Positions 1-8,855 of a stretch of DNA of 30,145 nucleotides are shown here, piece after piece. Both the position numbers and the translations under genes were made by a program. Under the pieces are notes generated by a model. That model was given only the letters and a program-made list of their open reading frames with translations, was not told the origin of the DNA and searched no databases. Numbering within the stretch: the stretch's first letter is position 1; every line of letters begins with the position of its first letter. The DNA comes from Chalciporus piperatus. Lineage: Eukaryota > Basidiomycota > Agaricomycetes > Boletales > Boletaceae. The stretch is from the NCBI GenBank assembly GCA_038093975.1, contig JBBPTG010000277.1, positions 1-30,145 on the forward strand, given 5' to 3'.

Positions 1-440
1 GACAACGACAGGAGTTAGATACTACTCATAGACTCACCCATGTCCCGAGCGACTCACCCGCACCACAACCGAGTTCTCAGTGACCCACCCGGCCCATTAG
101 TGCCCCAATCGACTCACCTACGCCCCGAGCGGCTCAGCCATGTCCTGAGCGACTCACCCACACCCCAAACGAGTTTTCAGCAACCCAAACGGCCCTCCAG
201 TGGTCCAACCGGTCCATCCATGCCCCAATCGTCTCACCTACGCCCCGAGCGGCTCACCCATGTCCCGAGCAACTCACCCGCACCACAAACGAGTTAAAAA
301 ATGCGGCGGCTCCTCAGGCTGGCCACTCATCTAGTCCGAGGACGACCATGGACAATGGACAACGACAGGAGTTAGATACTACTCATAGATACTAGTACAT
401 GGAATATATATATTTTATTCTACTACTCGTGAACATGCAA
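1..440 (+). repeat. Left arm of a long inverted repeat (foldback-like)
   Basis: From about 34 to 440 this segment is the reverse complement of 1416-1805 with few differences. It carries the same 20-bp minisatellite blocks, then a unique stretch (about 300-440) that ends in a T/A-rich run before the central segment. The left arm has a few extra bases near 345. Bases 1-31 repeat 358-388 directly, so the window opens inside a rearranged or reiterated arm. Open frames here arise because the 20-bp blocks contain no stops. I do not treat them as a gene. Confidence 0.85.
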
Positions 441-926
441 GGTTTAGGTAGTTTCAAAGAAGGCAGAACATACTCTCCATCAGCTGCGTCATACATCCGA
501 TCAGCAGTGCTTGGTGTGAGGCCACGATCCAGTGGCGTTTCTAGTCTCGGCATCTGAGGTGATGATTGAGGGATAGCAGCCTTGTGTTTTTTGCTCTTGT
601 GGCTTGGCGGGGTGAGCTTGACCATCTTGATCTTTGATCCCTTCTTGAGAAACTTGACCTCTTGCACTGGGGTCCATGGTGTGGCCTTCTCGACCTTGGG
701 CTTGACCATTGTACAATCGGATACTTGGTGATAACATTTGCCTCATTGGCAGGTTAGCATATTTCAGGCCACCCAGGGGCATAGGTGACAAGATGAACGG
801 GCCGGAGCCTTTGATTACTCGCGGAAGCATTTGTACGTCAGAGCCATCAGATCCTTCCTCCGAACAACAGCCGAGTGACATCGGATGCATTAGCCGATAT
901 CTTGACAGCTTCTTATCCGACGTCAT
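392..926 (-). other. Central segment of the foldback structure: possible small coding remnant
   Basis: Two overlapping minus-strand frames look mildly protein-like. One runs from 709 to 392, Lys/Pro-rich at its start (MVKPKVEKATPWTPVQ), and ends inside the left inverted arm. The other starts at 926 (MTSDKKLSRYRLMHPMSL). They could be two exons of one gene, but I see no convincing splice pair joining them and recognise no domain. A plus-strand frame at 709-939 is a weaker alternative. The function is unknown, and the whole region may be non-coding cargo of the repeat. Confidence 0.25.
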
Positions 927-1215
927 CAGGACGATTTAAGATGCAGACATGGCTGAAAGGTGACAAGCGTCTGATTGACAGCTTCACACCCGACGTCCTC
1001 GGGCCTATTTTAGATGTCTGATAAATTGACCCAGAGCCGACATCATTGGGACCTATCACACCGAAGGAGCCAATGACCAGCAACGAAGGTTCCTGACTGC
1101 ACTGACACCAGGATTTGTTTCTCTTGCACCTGAAGCAACAGAAAGATGGTCATGAAGTCTGCCACCCAAACGACGGCCGAACGTTCCTATGATATGCAGG
1201 ACCTTCCCTCCAGCG
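927..1215. other. Non-coding central segment with short degenerate direct repeats
   Basis: No gene is supported here. A motif of the type GACAGCTTC..CCGACGTC.TC.GG followed by TTTA.GATG occurs near 903-945 and again near 981-1020, with a third weaker copy near 1036. The remainder shows nothing recognisable. Confidence 0.4.
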
Positions 1216-1350
1216 ATCATGCATCAGCAAATCCTCAGTGAGCTGCACAATGCTGTGGCACTCTGCACAGCATGTTCCTGTCACATTATGACAGAAAGGT
1301 CCCCCTCTGTGCAGCATAGTCACAGGACTGTGCAGAGTCTCGATTCTGTA
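1216..1350 (+). repeat. Dispersed repeat, copy 1
   Basis: This stretch matches the reverse complement of about 15243-15390. Shared landmarks are CATCAGCAAATC at the start, GCTGTGGC, and the long identical run GACAGAAAGGTCCCCCTCTG (one mismatch in the other copy), then CAGTGCTGTACAG-like ends. Both copies can be translated into similar peptides (a TERSPSVQ core), so it could be a coding relic, but neither copy has a proper gene structure. It is probably a short dispersed element such as a MITE or a retroelement fragment. Confidence 0.65.
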
Positions 1351-1415
1351 CGAACTTGTACAGAAGCAAAAGTTTTACCAGCCTCTGTCTTCTGTACTTG
1401 CGAAATTCTCTTTGC

Positions 1416-2369
1416 ATGTTCACGAGTAGTAGAATAAAATATATTTATTCCATGTACTAGTATCTATGAGTAGTATCTAACTCCTGTCGTTGTCCATTGT
1501 CCATGGTCGTCCTTGGGGCCAGCCTGAGGAGCCGCCGTGTTTTTTAACTCGTTTGTGGTGCGGGTGAGTCGCTCGGGCCATGGGTGAGCTGCTCGGGGCG
1601 TAGGTGAGTCGATTGGGGCATGGATGGGCCGGTTGGACCACTGGAGGGCCGTTTGGGTTGCTGAAAACTCGTTTGGGGTGTGGGTGAGTCGCTCAGGACA
1701 TGGCTGAGCCGCTCGGGGCGTAGGTGAGTCGATTGGGGCACTAATGGGCCGGTTGGGTCACTGAGAACTCGTTTGTGGTGCGGGTGAGTCGCTCGGGACA
1801 TGGGTGAGCCGCTTGGGACATGGCGTGTGGTGGCTGAGAGCATGGGTGGGCCGTTTGGGTGGCTGGAGGGCCCCGTTTGGGTCGCTGGGCTTCGTTTAGC
1901 GATGGCTGGAGGGCCGTTCGGGTCGCTGAGAACTCGTTTGTGGTGCGGGTGAGTCGCTTGGGACATGGGTGAGCCGCTTGGGGCATAGGTGAGTCGCTTG
2001 AGGCATGGGTGGGCCGTTTGAGTCGCTGGAGGGCCGGTTGGGTCACTGAGAACTCATTTGTGGTGCGGGTGAGTCGCTCGGGACATGGGTGAGCCGCTTG
2101 GGACATGGGTGAGCCGCTTGGGACATGGGTGAGCCGCTTGGGACATGGGTGAGCCGCTTGGGGCATAGGTGAGTCGCTTGAGGCATGGGTGGGCCGTTTG
2201 GGTCGCTGGAGGGCCGTTTGGGTCACTGAGAACTCGCTTGTGGTGCGGGTGAGTCGCTCGGGACATGGGTGAGCCGCTCGGGGTGTAGGTGAGCCGCTCG
2301 GGGCATAGATGAGTCGCTTGAGGCATGGGTGGGCCGTTTGGGTCGCTGGAGGGCCGTTTGGGTCACTGA
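1416..2369 (-). repeat. Right arm of the inverted repeat, with a 20-bp minisatellite
   Basis: The first part (1416-1805) is the inverted copy of the left arm. From about 1550 to 2369 the DNA is a tandem array of 20-bp blocks, best seen at 2091-2160, where GGACATGGGTGAGCCGCTTG recurs four times with little or no change. Variant blocks (GGGCATAGGTGAGTCGCTTG, AGGCATGGGTGGGCCGTTTG, TGGTGCGGGTGAGTCGCTCG, and an AACTCGTTTG type) recur in a similar order at 1921, 2041 and 2221. This gives a higher-order repeat of variable block number. All three minus-strand frames stay open because no block carries a stop and 20 is not a multiple of 3. Those frames are not genes. Confidence 0.9.
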
Positions 2370-2668
2370 GCATCAGCAAATTACCAGTTTGGGCACGGTC
2401 ACACTTCTTTTACACAGCCGCTCACATAATGTACAGTAAATTACGGCCACTCAGGGTCCCTGGGTTGCAGTATCCCCAGAGGTCACATTCAATTACATTA
2501 TATCACATTACATCATGGGCACTGTATGCCGGGTACTACGGTAACGACAGAGCTCACATTCGCTATAGGGGTTATAAACCCTAGCCTCACAGGCTGCTCG
2601 GGAGTCTCGCTGATCAGGAAACGGTCACCGCGTGATATCGCACTGCTCGTTGGAATGTGATACGTAGA
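2370..2668. other. Intergenic sequence, one weak repeat similarity
   Basis: The segment begins abruptly after the minisatellite with CATCAGCAAAT, the same word that starts the dispersed repeat at 1219. Around 2575-2600 it carries CCTCACAGGCTG, which is also present in the direct repeats at 3760 and 4017. No gene is supported. Confidence 0.35.
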
Positions 2669-3240
2669 CTAGATACAAAGCGCAAGAAATGAGGGCGAAA
2701 ACCGCTGACCCGAACCTGTGCATGGGTTTTGACGCCCTTTCGCGGTCTGGAGAACCTCCTGCTCAATTTCCTCGAACATCTGTTTCGCCGCCTGGTTCGG
2801 TTTTCGCGATATCGGGACTCGGATAGCTCGACTCAATCGTCTCGAGCTGCGACTCGCAGTTTGCATCGGCGCAGCCCCTCGCTTCGCTCGTTGACGACCG
2901 CCCCTGCACCCTCGATTCCGATCGTGACCTCCTCGACTTCATTGGATCGCCTCGTCGCATCCTTAGATTTGTTGACTGGCGCTGGGGCCCCATCTGGTCG
3001 TGTGTTTTCGCGGCTGGGCGCGTCTTCAGCGTCTTTCGACGTCTTTCACTCGTCCGTTGGGCTCATCGACTCGTTGGCGTCGTCTGGTGGTTCGGTGGGG
3101 TCCTGGGCCTCTCGTCGGTACGTCTTGTTGACCGTTTCGCTCGCAATGTCTGGGGAGGGACTTCATTCCATTCGAATGATCCATTCTCAATGCGAGACCA
3201 TCGTCTTCAGCGAGGGAGTCGGCATATCCGCTCCGCGTTC
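2669..3240 (-). pseudogene. Possible decayed acidic/basic coding remnant, unidentified
   Basis: Read on the minus strand, one frame around 3140-2860 gives a charged, protein-like stretch (for example EVEEVTIGIEGAGAVVNE) with internal stops. The adjoining frame near 2800-2690 gives AAKQMFEEIEQEVLQTAKG. Together they suggest a coding sequence broken by at least one frameshift and by stops. No family is recognised. The plus-strand open frame over the same bases (2729-3277) is Ser/Arg-rich and reads like an antisense shadow. Function unknown. Confidence 0.25.
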
Positions 3241-3343
3241 TTCAACTGCCCACCCTGGGCATCGTGTGTTGTTGTAATCGGTCCGTCTTCGCGTTCGGGC
3301 TCCGGGGGTGCTCGTAAATATCGATACATCTTGCTGTGTAGTG

Positions 3344-3571
3344 TAAGAATGGCCGAGCCAAATACCTTGGTATTTCGAACGTACGCGATCTCAACCTCCC
3401 CGAGAGCTGACCGGAGATCAAGAAGCTAAAAAGCTTTTTCAAAGACATCTTCGTTAGTTTCTCGCATCGGAAGGGGAGGGAAAAGGTCCAGTCCATCGTT
3501 CCGCGCGCTGGATTCGTAGAGTTCGAGCGTACTACTAAGGACGAGACGACATACACAACGACCATCCAGGT
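3344..3571 (+). pseudogene. Relic exon, possibly from an Argonaute (linker/PAZ region)
   Basis: After an AG at about 3350 one plus-strand frame reads NGRAKYLGISNVRDLNLPE, then a TGA stop at 3408-3410, then a continuous stretch containing KKLKSFFKDIFVSFSHRKG and IVPRAGFVEFERTT, ending ..TTTIQ directly before GTGCGT, a good 5' splice site. From memory of the family, the order 'LxxFFKxVxV..H..GREK..I.GLVPRAG..F....TTIQ' resembles the region just before and at the start of the PAZ domain of basidiomycete Argonautes. No other Argonaute exon was found on either side, and the in-frame stop means this piece is dead. The family assignment is tentative. Confidence 0.35.
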
Positions 3572-3670
3572 GCGTTCTCGTTGTTAATTAATAGGTCCGT
3601 TGTTGCGTTCGGGCCCCGGGGGTCGTTCAAGACACATTATACGGTCATGGTGTAGGTGTTGGAAGGAGGT

Positions 3671-3815
3671 CAAAGGCAAGGTAATGACCGGCGTCTGTAT
3701 ACAGTGCCTGGACCTATAGTGTCACAGTGCGCCAGGGCCCTACATTAGGTTACATTACCTCACAGGCTGGCAATTACACACTATACTAGCAGGAGTCACA
3801 TCATTGACAGGGCTT
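3671..3815 (+). repeat. Direct repeat, copy 1 (about 145 bp)
   Basis: Pairs with 3926-4070. Shared blocks include GGCGTCTGTATAC, the long run GTGCCTGGACCTATAGTGTC and ACAGTGCGCCAGG, then CATTAGGTTA, CACAGGCTGGCA and CAGGAGTCACATCATTGACA. It sits 5' of the divergent gene pair and may be subterminal sequence of the Plavaka element, but that is inference. Confidence 0.85.
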
Positions 3816-3925
3816 GAACGGACAACAGTATCAGAGCAGGCTGCAAAGCAGGCAGGATGTTGCACGAGGGATCTTCAAGTTACAAACGAGTCAAGTGCCC
3901 AAACGACAGTAGCGTATTAGTCGAC

Positions 3926-4070
3926 GAAGGCAAGGCAATGACTGGCGTCTGTATACGGTCACGGTGCCTGGACCTATAGTGTCACAGTGCGCCAGGGGTA
4001 CATTAGGTTATATTACCCCACAGGCTGGCAGTTACACACTATACTAACAGGAGTCACATCATTGACAGGG
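3926..4070 (+). repeat. Direct repeat, copy 2 (about 145 bp)
   Basis: Second copy of the repeat at 3671-3815, about 255 bp downstream, with a small insertion (GGTCAC) after GTCTGTATAC and scattered substitutions. The spacer between the copies shows no gene. From 4071 to 4217 nothing else is recognisable. Confidence 0.85.
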
Positions 4071-4217
4071 ATGGAGCGTGTATAGCGAGCTACAGTAGGT
4101 ATAGTTCTTACATGCATGCAGACTCGGAACAAACCGATTGGATACTAGCATTCAAGTTGACATACGAGGAATGGTATACATGGTGACAAGATCCAAGAGA
4201 AACACGATAGACAACAA

Positions 4218-5076
4218 CTAATATTCCGGAGAGCCTGACAATGTACCTAAAGAAATATTACCGTGCCAGTTAGACGAACGTGAATGCCAGTGCAATTTTT
4301 AATTGGGTACTTACTACCATACTGATATTCACTGATGCTGCTAGTGGACAAGCGGGGACGCTTCGCGACTGGCCTGCGTACAATCGACGTTGGCCCAGAC
4401 TGATTCACTGGCATGTTGATTGCCATGTCTCTGGCCATACCTAGATCGTACTCGGCGTACTCACGCTGCTTGCTTGCGCTCTGCGCCCGATGCTTGTACA
4501 GCTTGGTGAGGGTCGTACTCTCCTCACATCGGGCCGTAGCAAGTTCGTGCTCAAGGCGACGGACAGTATGACGAGCTCTTGCAACCTCGAGTACCAGCTG
4601 CGCATCAGTTTCGTCAAACTCGGTTTGATCGACATCGGGATCGTGCTGCTCTGGCTTCTAAGGTTCACGTGAGCGTCCCCATTTATTGTGAGTATATGAT
4701 AGGGTAAATTTCTTACCCATGAGAAATCCATTGATACTCTCGAACCTCGAGGCACGAGTGATCCTCTGACAGGTGCAGGTGTCACCAATTGCGAAAACAT
4801 GTTTCGAGCCGACTTCCGGATGGCGCCAACTGCACTGGGAGTGCCGATAGTAGTAGTAGGTGCAGTTGCGACTCGACGAACAAGATCTGTCTCTGGTAAT
4901 TTTGAAGATGGCACTGGAGCGGGATCTGAGGAGTCAATGGAGCGAGGAGAGTCTGCATGAGGTGTCCCAGGAACAGCGCTGAGGCTGACGGAAGGCTCAG
5001 AACGAAGTGTCTGACTATTTTCCAGGTCCGTTATGGATGAATCCGAAGGGGTCGGGTTGCATGGATTGTTAGCCAT
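4218..5076 (-). CDS. Unknown protein, divergent partner of the Plavaka transposase
   Basis: Three exons are supported by splice signals and phase: 5076-4717, 4657-4315 and 4246-4218, giving about 243 residues. Intron 1 is GTAAGAAATT..CCTTAG (59 bp) and intron 2 is GTAAGTACCC..CTTTAG (68 bp). The start MANNPCNPTP was chosen because upstream in-frame sequence reads as leader. The N-terminal half is Ser/Pro-rich and disordered. Exon 2 gives an acidic stretch and then a heptad-like helix (LVLEVARARHTVRRLEHELA), likely a short coiled coil. A basic VAKRPRLS motif near the C-terminus could be a nuclear signal. The start lies about 200 bp from the transposase start on the opposite strand, so the two probably share a promoter region. 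No known domain is recognised. It could be an accessory ORF of the transposon or an unrelated host gene. Confidence 0.65.
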
Positions 5077-5274
5077 TCGAGGGTTGAACGTTGAGAGACT
5101 GAGGAGAGAGTGATGATTCAATAGAACCGTGTAGGGGGCTACAAATTTCCACAGAGCTCTCACGGCCACAATCACCGTGATATGTGATCTCATCAGACAC
5201 GTTGTCCCCACGATGCATGATCGGGGGAGGTCGTCCAAAAGTTAGTGTGCGTCCCACTTTCTTCGCTGTTCACT
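5077..5274. promoter_or_regulatory. Shared intergenic region between divergent genes
   Basis: This 198-bp gap separates the start codons of the minus-strand unknown gene and the plus-strand transposase. By position it must hold both promoters or leaders. I see no clear TATA box on either strand, so the regulatory role rests on position alone. Confidence 0.4.
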
Positions 5275-8200
5275 ATGGCTCACTGCCCTAGGTGCCTCAA
5301 GTTCTTTTCCAGCGAAAGAGGTGTTACATTCCATCTCTCTCAGCCCCGTAGCCAATGTCACGACTCAAACTATGCCTACAACCTCGTAATCCCTCGCATT
5401 CCGGACTCGGGGGACATTCAAGCTGTGACTCCGACACGCTCACCGTCTCTTGATCCACCGGATTTTGATCCGCCAGATGAGGCGCTACTAGCAGACCTCG
5501 AGACTAATCATGAGGACGATCCGCCAATTTTGGAAGTCCAGGGTTCGTCTCCATGGGTGGTGGATTACTTTCCGGGTGCCTCAGCTAAATACGGAGTGGG
5601 CGAAACCTTCCTCTCGCAGTTCCGTAGGGACCAGCATTTGGGGCAACGGTGTTCCAACATCTATTACCCATTCGCGGACTCAAAGGACTGGATGGAGGCC
5701 AACTGGCTTTCGAAATCAGGACTCAGTATGGCTATGATTGATGAATACCTATCAATGGACGTGGTATGTAGACCCTCCACACAATCGACATCTAATCCTC
5801 ATAATCTCACAGACGCAGATGCTGCCCCTTTCATTCTCCTCAGCGCGGGAGTTGCGCTCTCGTGTCGAAATGTTACCGTCAGGGCCACGTTGGTCCTACA
5901 GAGTTATCTCCAGCAGCCACGAGACAAAAGATCCGGTGGTTTTATACTACCGCGACGCCATAGAGTGCGTCAAGCTGTTGTTCGGTCACCCACTCTTCGC
6001 AAACAAGATGGACTTTTCACCCGTTCGGCTATTCACGTCCGCTCAGCGTGATGTCAGGGTGTACTCCGACTGGATGAGCAGTGACGGTGCTTGGGAATTG
6101 CAGGTGAGTGTGAAATTCTGAAAATCTTTGTAAACTGACAGTTTGGCGCAGGAATCGATTCCCGGTGGCAGCACAGTATGCGGTGTTATTCTGTCATCGG
6201 ACAAAACTCATATCACCAATGTATGCGGAGGCAAAACCGCCCATCCGTTATTGATCAGTCTCGCAAACATCAAGATGGACGTAAGGAACAAGGCCTCCAC
6301 CCACGGGTTTCTTCTCCTCGCATTGATGCCAATCCCCAATTTTATCCATCGATCATCCCGAATGCGTACAGTCCTCACAGATCGTCTTTTTCATGAATGC
6401 TTAGACATCATCCTCGAGCCACTCAAAGAGGCGATGAGAAAGGGATGCACAATGCCCGATCCCTTCGGGAACCTTCGATATTGTTTCACTCCGCTCGTCT
6501 CTTACATCGCCGACACGCCCGAGGCTTGCATGCTTGCTTGCGTACGAGGAAAAACCTCTCCAGTCACTACGGCTTCGTACGAAACCTTTGGGGACTCATT
6601 CCGACATCCATCACGTACTGCTGCCATGACAAAACGGCAGCTTCAATCCATCGCACCCCTCGCTTCGAGTTCAGACGTCCAGGAGTACTTCGATGCGTGC
6701 GAACCCTTTCGTCTCAGTGGAGTTTCACTACCTTTCTGGCGAGATTGGCCATTTACAACGCCTTCTCGATTCCTAACACCCGAGCCCCTGCACCACTGGC
6801 ACCGCGAGTCTTGGGATCACGATGTCTCATGGTGCAGAGTCGCACTTGGGGACGAGGAAATTGACTTTCGTTTTTCAGTTCTTCCCAAGATTACCGGTCT
6901 TCGCCATTTCAACAATGGGATCACAACACTCAAACAAGTGGGCGGGCGGGCGCAGAGAGATGTGCAACGATATCTTGTGGTCGTCATTGCCGGCGGTGCT
7001 CCCCGAGGTGTCGTCACTGCAATCCGTGCGCTCATGGACTTCAGATATCTTTCCCAAGCCCCAGCAATTACTGTACGAACACGAGATAGGATCCAGGCTG
7101 CGCTGAACGAGTTTCACGAACATAAACAGACCATCCTTGATGCAGGCCTTCGTCGGGGTAAAACGATCTTGGACCACTTTCGGATTCCGAAGATCGAGCT
7201 CCTGCAGAGCGTAGCCCCCAGCATCTCACAGACGGGCTGCTTGATTCAGTGGTCCGCGGACACCACCGAACACGCCCACATTGAGGTCGTCAAGGACCCT
7301 GCTTCCATGACCAACCACCACGACTACTATGCCCAGATCTGCCGCACTCTCGATCGCGATGAGAAGCGCCGCCTATTTTCTACCACATTACTCCTTCGAA
7401 CTTCCACAGAGACTCACGGTGATTCGAATGCCACACTCGACGATATCCATGAACACGATGAGGATGTCCCTGACGACAATAGTCCCGGAAATTGCTTGGA
7501 AGAACTTTGGTCCCCAAACCGCCACTCGACCGACTTCTTCAAGGTCGCCGTGAAGGAGACCACTGAGTCTACTCGCGAAAAATCCTTTCCACCCCGCACA
7601 ATTGTTTCAGGCTCAGTAGCCATGCATCTCAATATCAAGCCTGTACATCCTCGTCAATCCGTTGACGAAGTCGCACGAACATTTGGCCTCCCAGATCTCC
7701 GTGGAGCATTGGCCGACTACGTGAGACGCGAAGGGAACCCATCTTGGGAGAAGTTCCATACTTTCCATGGCCCAAGGCGGTCAGATCCTGATGCACAGCT
7801 TCCCTTCGATCTTCTTCAAGTCTGGCACAAGGTCCGTCTGCAACAGAAGTCATATCATTGCCAGGAAAACATAGGATCTACCTTCACCGTCAACGCTCAC
7901 CCACCCGATCGAACTTGGAAACATGGCCGCTATGATGCCGCTGTCCTACATGTAGATCAGCCGCACCAATGGCCACGTAGTGGTCTCACAGGTATGTCTT
8001 TTTTTACACAAAGCTCCTCTAACTTGAAATCACTTAGGTCATTCTGTCGTTCTCGTTCGTGCCATCATGTGCCCTGCCGCTCAACCACGAAGCCACACTC
8101 CTTGGGCAATCCGTGCTCTCGTATATGTGCAAAGGCTAGATGTTGTGCCCGATCAGCAAAGCCAGACCGAGTCTACTACAGGTCTCCATATGTTCAAGAA

Positions 8201-8402
8201 AGCGAAACGCGCATCGGGTGAGGACCTAGGGGAGATTTTTCCTTTAGATCAGCTGAGGTCTTACGCGCATATTGTTCCTCGTTTTGGTCCTGCTGCTGAC
8301 AACCATCTTACTCATGCAAATTGCATTTACGGTTCCGAAAGATTCTTCTTGAACACGTACTTCGATAAAGATTTCTTCTACGCTATCTCTAAAGTTCTGT
8401 GA
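5275..8402 (+). CDS. Plavaka-type transposase (CACTA-related), complete
   Basis: Four exons, 5275-5763, 5813-6103, 6152-7991 and 8038-8402, joined by introns of 46-49 bp, give about 994 residues with no stop or frameshift. The start MAHCPRCLKFFSSERG opens with a C2H2-like finger (CPRC then H and C) typical of this family. Further family landmarks are IYYPFADSKDWMEANWL, the ECVKLLFGHPLF and VILSSDKTHIT segments, the block FLTPEPLHHWHRESWDHDV with WC (usually TPDxLHQxHKGxxxDHxxxWC), HFNNGITTLKQ.GRAQRDVQR, and a C-terminal region resembling the domain known as DUF6830. The family, common in Agaricomycetes, is thought to move CACTA-like DNA transposons. Length and order look normal. I could not find terminal inverted repeats, so the element ends are undefined. 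An intact frame suggests recent activity, or at least recent insertion. Confidence 0.88.
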
Positions 8403-8855
8403 TGTATCTACATTCTCACTCTGGATAACATGTGGTTTGAATCCGTGCAGCGTCTGCTAGGGCATCCAAAAGGAAACTACGAACGCTCAACACCGATACC
8501 ATGGACGAGTTAGCCGATTAGATGTAGCTTGTCAACCATGGCCATTTTATCTTATTTGGAACCTCGAGTTTCATTCTTTCCATCACCACCGATTGCCCCG
8601 CGACACTGCTATGGAACTTTGGATACTTTCCTGATGCTAGTCGTCAACGACGAGCCGCGGAACTCGTACTTCAAACGTCGAAATTGCCAGAGCGGTGGAT
8701 TCCCCCAGTTGATCTCGACAACTTGATCTTAGAGCTGGATCAGGCTACTCGCGCACCTCCAAATGACTACATCGACGGCCTGACAGGCTGGAAAACCTTC
8801 GTGTCGCGCTGTTGGCACGCTGCATGCTATGCTGTAAACTGCCCATCCAAGAACG
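8403..8855 (+). pseudogene. Coding-like remnant between the transposase and the FHA gene
   Basis: One plus-strand frame from about 8530 to 8850 reads as a plausible protein fragment (GYFPDASRQRRAAELVLQTS, then LPERWIPPVDLDNLILEL and GLTGWKTFVSRCWHAACY). It has a stop just before its start near 8525 and runs into the leader of the next gene. A second short frame (8460-8520) reads ASKRKLRTLNTDTMDELAD and a stop, as if it were the end of a gene. I recognise neither. They may be exons of a host gene disrupted by the transposon, or 3' sequence of the element. Confidence 0.35.

Noticed and set aside
1544..2379. Several Pro/His/Arg-rich proteins on the minus strand
   Set aside because: They are translations of a 20-bp tandem repeat that lacks stops, overlapping in different frames, with no start or splice logic.
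2729..3277. A 182-residue Ser/Arg-rich protein on the plus strand
   Set aside because: It is compositionally odd and lies over a more protein-like, though broken, minus-strand reading. No splice or family support.
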